Below are positions 4,638-6,924 of a stretch of DNA of 6,924 nt, piece after piece (the first letter of the stretch is position 1; each line of letters opens with the position of its first letter). Source of the stretch: an uncultured Armatimonadota bacterium (lineage in GTDB: Bacteria > Armatimonadota > Fimbriimonadia > Fimbriimonadales > Fimbriimonadaceae); the NCBI GenBank assembly GCA_946478935.1, contig CAMLEL010000128.1:1-6924 (forward strand), written 5' to 3'. The notes under the pieces were generated by a model. It was not told where the DNA came from, ran no database searches, and saw nothing but the letters and a program-made list of their open reading frames with translations. The translations under genes and the position numbers were made by a program.

Positions 4638-6053
4638 ATGCAAACCGAATTGAAACCCGCCGTGAAAGACTTTCACGTAGCCGATCTAACCTTGGCCGAT
4701 TGGGGCCGTAAAGAGATCGCCATCGCAGAGACCGAAATGCCCGGTCTGATGGCGATCCGCGACGAGTATGCGGCAACCAAGCCACTAAAGGGCGCCCGGA
4801 TCGCGGGATCGCTGCACATGACGATTCAGACCGCGGTGCTGATCGAGACGCTTGAAGCCCTGGGTGCGGACGTTCGTTGGGCAAGCTGCAACATCTTCAG
4901 CACACAGGATCATGCTGCAGCGGCAATCGCCAAAGGTGGAACACCCGTATTCGCTTACAAGGGCGAATCGCTCGATGAGTACTGGGAATTCACCCACCGG
5001 ATCTTTGAGTGGTCCGACGGTGGCACGCCCAACATGATTTTGGACGACGGTGGCGACGCCACCCTTCTCATTCTGCTCGGAAGTCAAGCCGAAGCCGACC
5101 CCAGCGTCATCGCCAATCCGTCCAGCGAGGAGGAAGTCAGCCTCTTTGCCTCAATCAAGAAGAAGCTCGCGCAAGACCCAACTTTCTACAGCCGGGTAAA
5201 AGCCGAAATCAAAGGCGTTAGCGAAGAGACAACAACCGGCGTGCACCGGCTCTACAAGCTGCACGCCGAAGGCAAGCTTCCCTTCCCGGCTTTCAATGTC
5301 AACGATAGCGTCACCAAGTCCAAGTTCGACAATCTATACGGCTGCCGGGAGTCGCTGGTGGACGGTATCAAGCGTGCAACCGACGTGATGATTGCGGGCA
5401 AGATCGCAGTCGTATGCGGTTATGGCGACGTCGGGAAGGGCAGTGCGCAAGCGCTGAGGGCGTTGAGCGCCCAAGTTTGGGTGACCGAGATCGACCCAAT
5501 CTGCGCTCTGCAAGCCGCAATGGAAGGCTACAAGGTCGTGACGATGGATTATGCCAAAGACAAGGCAGACATCTTCGTGACGTGCACAGGCAATTACCAT
5601 GTGATCAATCACGAGCATATGAAGGCGATGAAGAACAACGCCATCGTTTGCAACATTGGCCACTTCGATAACGAAATCGACGTTGCTTCGCTTGGCGAAT
5701 ACGAGTGGGAAGAGATCAAGCCTCAGGTCGATCACATCATCTTCCCGGATGGCAAGCGGATCATTTTGCTGGCCAAGGGCCGACTCGTGAACCTTGGGTG
5801 CGGCACCGGACATCCGTCGTACGTCATGAGTTCTTCCTTCGCAAATCAGGTCATTGCCCAAATCGAGCTTTGGACCGAGCAGGGCAAGTACCAGCCAGGG
5901 GTTTACGTTCTTCCCAAGCAATTGGATGAAAAGGTTGCCCGATTGCAACTTCAAAAGCTGGATGCTCAGCTCACTGAACTAACTCCTGAGCAGGCGAGCT
6001 ACATTGGAGTGGAGATGGACGGTCCATACAAGTCGGATAGCTACCGATACTAA
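4638..6053 (+). CDS. ahcY: S-adenosylhomocysteine hydrolase (adenosylhomocysteinase)
   Basis: A 471-residue, near full-length cytoplasmic enzyme. It reversibly hydrolyses S-adenosylhomocysteine to adenosine and homocysteine, clearing the inhibitory product of methyltransferases. ATG 4638 is preferred over ATG 4626 because GGAG (4628-4631) lies six bases before it, whereas 4626 has no Shine-Dalgarno. Expected active-site residues, by alignment with the human enzyme as I recall it, are present: H60 and T62 (HMTIQTA), D136 (DDGGD), E197 (SEETTTGV), K227, D231, N232 and C236 ([11 protein letters not shown]). The NAD-binding loop GYGDVGKG is at 261-268. The C-terminal K465 and Y469 in KSDSYRY reach into the partner subunit's NAD site in this family. 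Residues of about 149-190 are the insertion found in the longer bacterial class. Expression is under the SAH riboswitch upstream. Confidence 0.98.
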   Translation: MQTELKPAVKDFHVADLTLADWGRKEIAIAETEMPGLMAIRDEYAATKPLKGARIAGSLHMTIQTAVLIETLEALGADVRWASCNIFSTQDHAAAAIAKGGTPVFAYKGESLDEYWEFTHRIFEWSDGGTPNMILDDGGDATLLILLGSQAEADPSVIANPSSEEEVSLFASIKKKLAQDPTFYSRVKAEIKGVSEETTTGVHRLYKLHAEGKLPFPAFNVNDSVTKSKFDNLYGCRESLVDGIKRATDVMIAGKIAVVCGYGDVGKGSAQALRALSAQVWVTEIDPICALQAAMEGYKVVTMDYAKDKADIFVTCTGNYHVINHEHMKAMKNNAIVCNIGHFDNEIDVASLGEYEWEEIKPQVDHIIFPDGKRIILLAKGRLVNLGCGTGHPSYVMSSSFANQVIAQIELWTEQGKYQPGVYVLPKQLDEKVARLQLQKLDAQLTELTPEQASYIGVEMDGPYKSDSYRY

Positions 6054-6063
6054 GACACCAGCT

Positions 6064-6103
6064 GCATCTCACGGGCATTTAGTTTTTTTTGCCCGTGGGA
6101 TGC
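6064..6103 (+). terminator. Hairpin after ahcY with a T-tract in its loop
   Basis: Positions 6064-6077 (GCATCTCACGGGCA) pair with 6090-6103 (TGCCCGTGGGATGC). That is 14 pairs including one G-U. The eight-T run (6083-6090) is almost entirely in the loop and not after the stem, so it is unusual as an intrinsic terminator. Its position 10 bases after the ahcY stop codon suggests a 3'-end function. Confidence 0.55.
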
Positions 6104-6127
6104 GTGCGGTCCTCGCAATTGGCTTGG

Positions 6128-6136
6128 TGGTAAATT
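6128..6136 (+). promoter_or_regulatory. Possible leaderless promoter of the 6143 gene
   Basis: TGG-TAAATT is an extended -10-like element (4 of 6 bases in the hexamer) whose last base is only six bases before ATG 6143. Transcription would start at or near the start codon. No Shine-Dalgarno lies before 6143. No matching -35 is visible. Confidence 0.35.
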
Positions 6137-6142
6137 CCGCCA

Positions 6143-6898
6143 ATGCAACAGTCGGGTGGACAAGTCAGCAAGAAAGGATGTACCTGCGGGCTGCTTAGTT
6201 GTGGCGGGGGCGTGGTTGGAGTTCTTGGCTTCGTCGGCTTCATCATCTACTTCACGATGTTCTCCAACACGTGCGCCAAGATGATGGGCGAGGAGACCTA
6301 TCCAATCGCTGGAGATCCCCGTCGATTCGATCCGTTCGCCTCGATTCCTGACATCCAGTCGAAGCTTGGACCCGGTGCAATCCTGCTCCAAATGGATGCA
6401 TCTTTCGTGCGGTCCGATGGCACCCTCGATCTTAAGGCGACCTATAAGCCAGCGCCAAACGCTGATTATCGGTTCCGAGTTCCGATCAAAGATGCCCCCA
6501 AAGATGCTCCTCCGGTTGGCGCAGGTCGCAAACCAGGCGATGTTTGGATTCAGGATGTGACGGTGCGGGTATATGAGCCAGGACTGCGGCGACACGTGAC
6601 GCGAACGAGTGGAGGCACCCGTTCGAGCTACAGCTATACCAACGAAGGCATGGATGTCGAACGTTCAACTCCGCAAATGGGCTCGCTGGGGGCTGGACTT
6701 CCAAACCCCAAACTATCAACCAAGGAAATGTGGGAAGTTGCGATTTCCAAGGGTGCAGATAGGGATGCAGTGGCCCGGATTCGGTACGAGGATGACGGCT
6801 ACGAGTTCATCATCTCGGAGTTGAAGTACCACCTGCGCTGGGATGCCGATGGCAGGTTGGACGAACTTCGGTCAACGTGGCCCGACAAAGGACGATAG
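6143..6898 (+). CDS. Membrane-anchored protein of unknown function
   Basis: A 251-residue protein from ATG 6143 to TAG. I do not recognise the family. The N-terminus (MQQSGGQVSKKG) is basic and is followed by CTCGLLSC (Cys 13, 15, 20) and one hydrophobic segment at about residues 21-40, predicting a single membrane anchor with the rest outside the cytoplasm. LLSC superficially resembles a lipobox, but the hydrophobic stretch comes after the Cys rather than before, so a lipoprotein is unlikely. The soluble part is hydrophilic, with a Pro/Lys-rich stretch near 115-133, a Ser/Thr/Gly/Tyr-rich stretch near 156-172, and a charged C-terminal region ending WPDKGR. No Shine-Dalgarno is seen, consistent with a leaderless message. 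A hairpin separates it from ahcY, so it is probably a separate transcription unit. Confidence 0.8.
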   Translation: MQQSGGQVSKKGCTCGLLSCGGGVVGVLGFVGFIIYFTMFSNTCAKMMGEETYPIAGDPRRFDPFASIPDIQSKLGPGAILLQMDASFVRSDGTLDLKATYKPAPNADYRFRVPIKDAPKDAPPVGAGRKPGDVWIQDVTVRVYEPGLRRHVTRTSGGTRSSYSYTNEGMDVERSTPQMGSLGAGLPNPKLSTKEMWEVAISKGADRDAVARIRYEDDGYEFIISELKYHLRWDADGRLDELRSTWPDKGR

Positions 6899-6901
6899 AG
6901 T

Positions 6902-6924
6902 GTGAGGTTCGTTGTTGGCTGGGT
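6902..6924 (+). CDS. Possible start of a following gene (truncated by window)
   Basis: GTG at 6902, three bases after the preceding stop codon, opens a frame reading MRFVVGW to the window end. AAAGGA (6887-6892) is a good Shine-Dalgarno nine bases upstream. Seven residues cannot identify it. A basic then hydrophobic start would fit a signal or membrane segment. Confidence 0.3.

Noticed and set aside
1..6924. CRISPR array, insertion sequence, tRNA or rRNA
   Set aside because: No regularly spaced direct repeats, transposase frame with terminal repeats, cloverleaf or rRNA-like sequence was seen on either strand.

Overview
The window looks like chromosome of an Armatimonadota bacterium of the Fimbriimonas type. 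This is inferred from the pseudopilin genes, whose N-termini read [20 protein letters not shown] followed by FPVFAQAK, a form I associate with the large pseudopilin families of that phylum. All recognisable genes lie on the + strand.

Positions 1-4465 hold a tandem array of cell-surface genes. Its repeating unit is a type IV-pilin-like pseudopilin followed, with overlap or almost no gap, by a gene for a 62-71 residue lipoprotein. Unit A is a pilin C-terminus (1-409) plus lipoprotein 409-597. Unit B is pilin 762-1667 plus lipoprotein 1671-1871. Unit C is a decayed pilin start (2047-2148) followed by lipoprotein 2206-2412. A canonical pilin with a DGH motif (2448-3260) comes next and has no lipoprotein of its own downstream. 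Unit D is pilin 3346-4263 overlapping lipoprotein 4250-4465. Units B and C begin with homologous, gap-free promoter/leader regions. In each leader a 9-bp inverted repeat can pair with the start codon and part of the Shine-Dalgarno sequence. Units A and B end in intrinsic terminators that abut the next promoter.

Positions 4478-6053 are a housekeeping locus: an extended -10 promoter, an S-adenosylhomocysteine (SAH) riboswitch, an overlapping intrinsic terminator, and ahcY (S-adenosylhomocysteine hydrolase). The terminator shares the 3' strand of the riboswitch pseudoknot, so SAH binding should switch ahcY on.

Positions 6143-6898 encode an unrecognised single-pass membrane protein with a possible leaderless promoter. 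A further gene may start at 6902.

The most novel items are the pilin-lipoprotein pairing and the start-codon-sequestering leader. Each pilin could supply an exported, disulfide-bearing filament or surface subunit, and the small lipoprotein a membrane-anchored partner made in proportion. That function is inference only.
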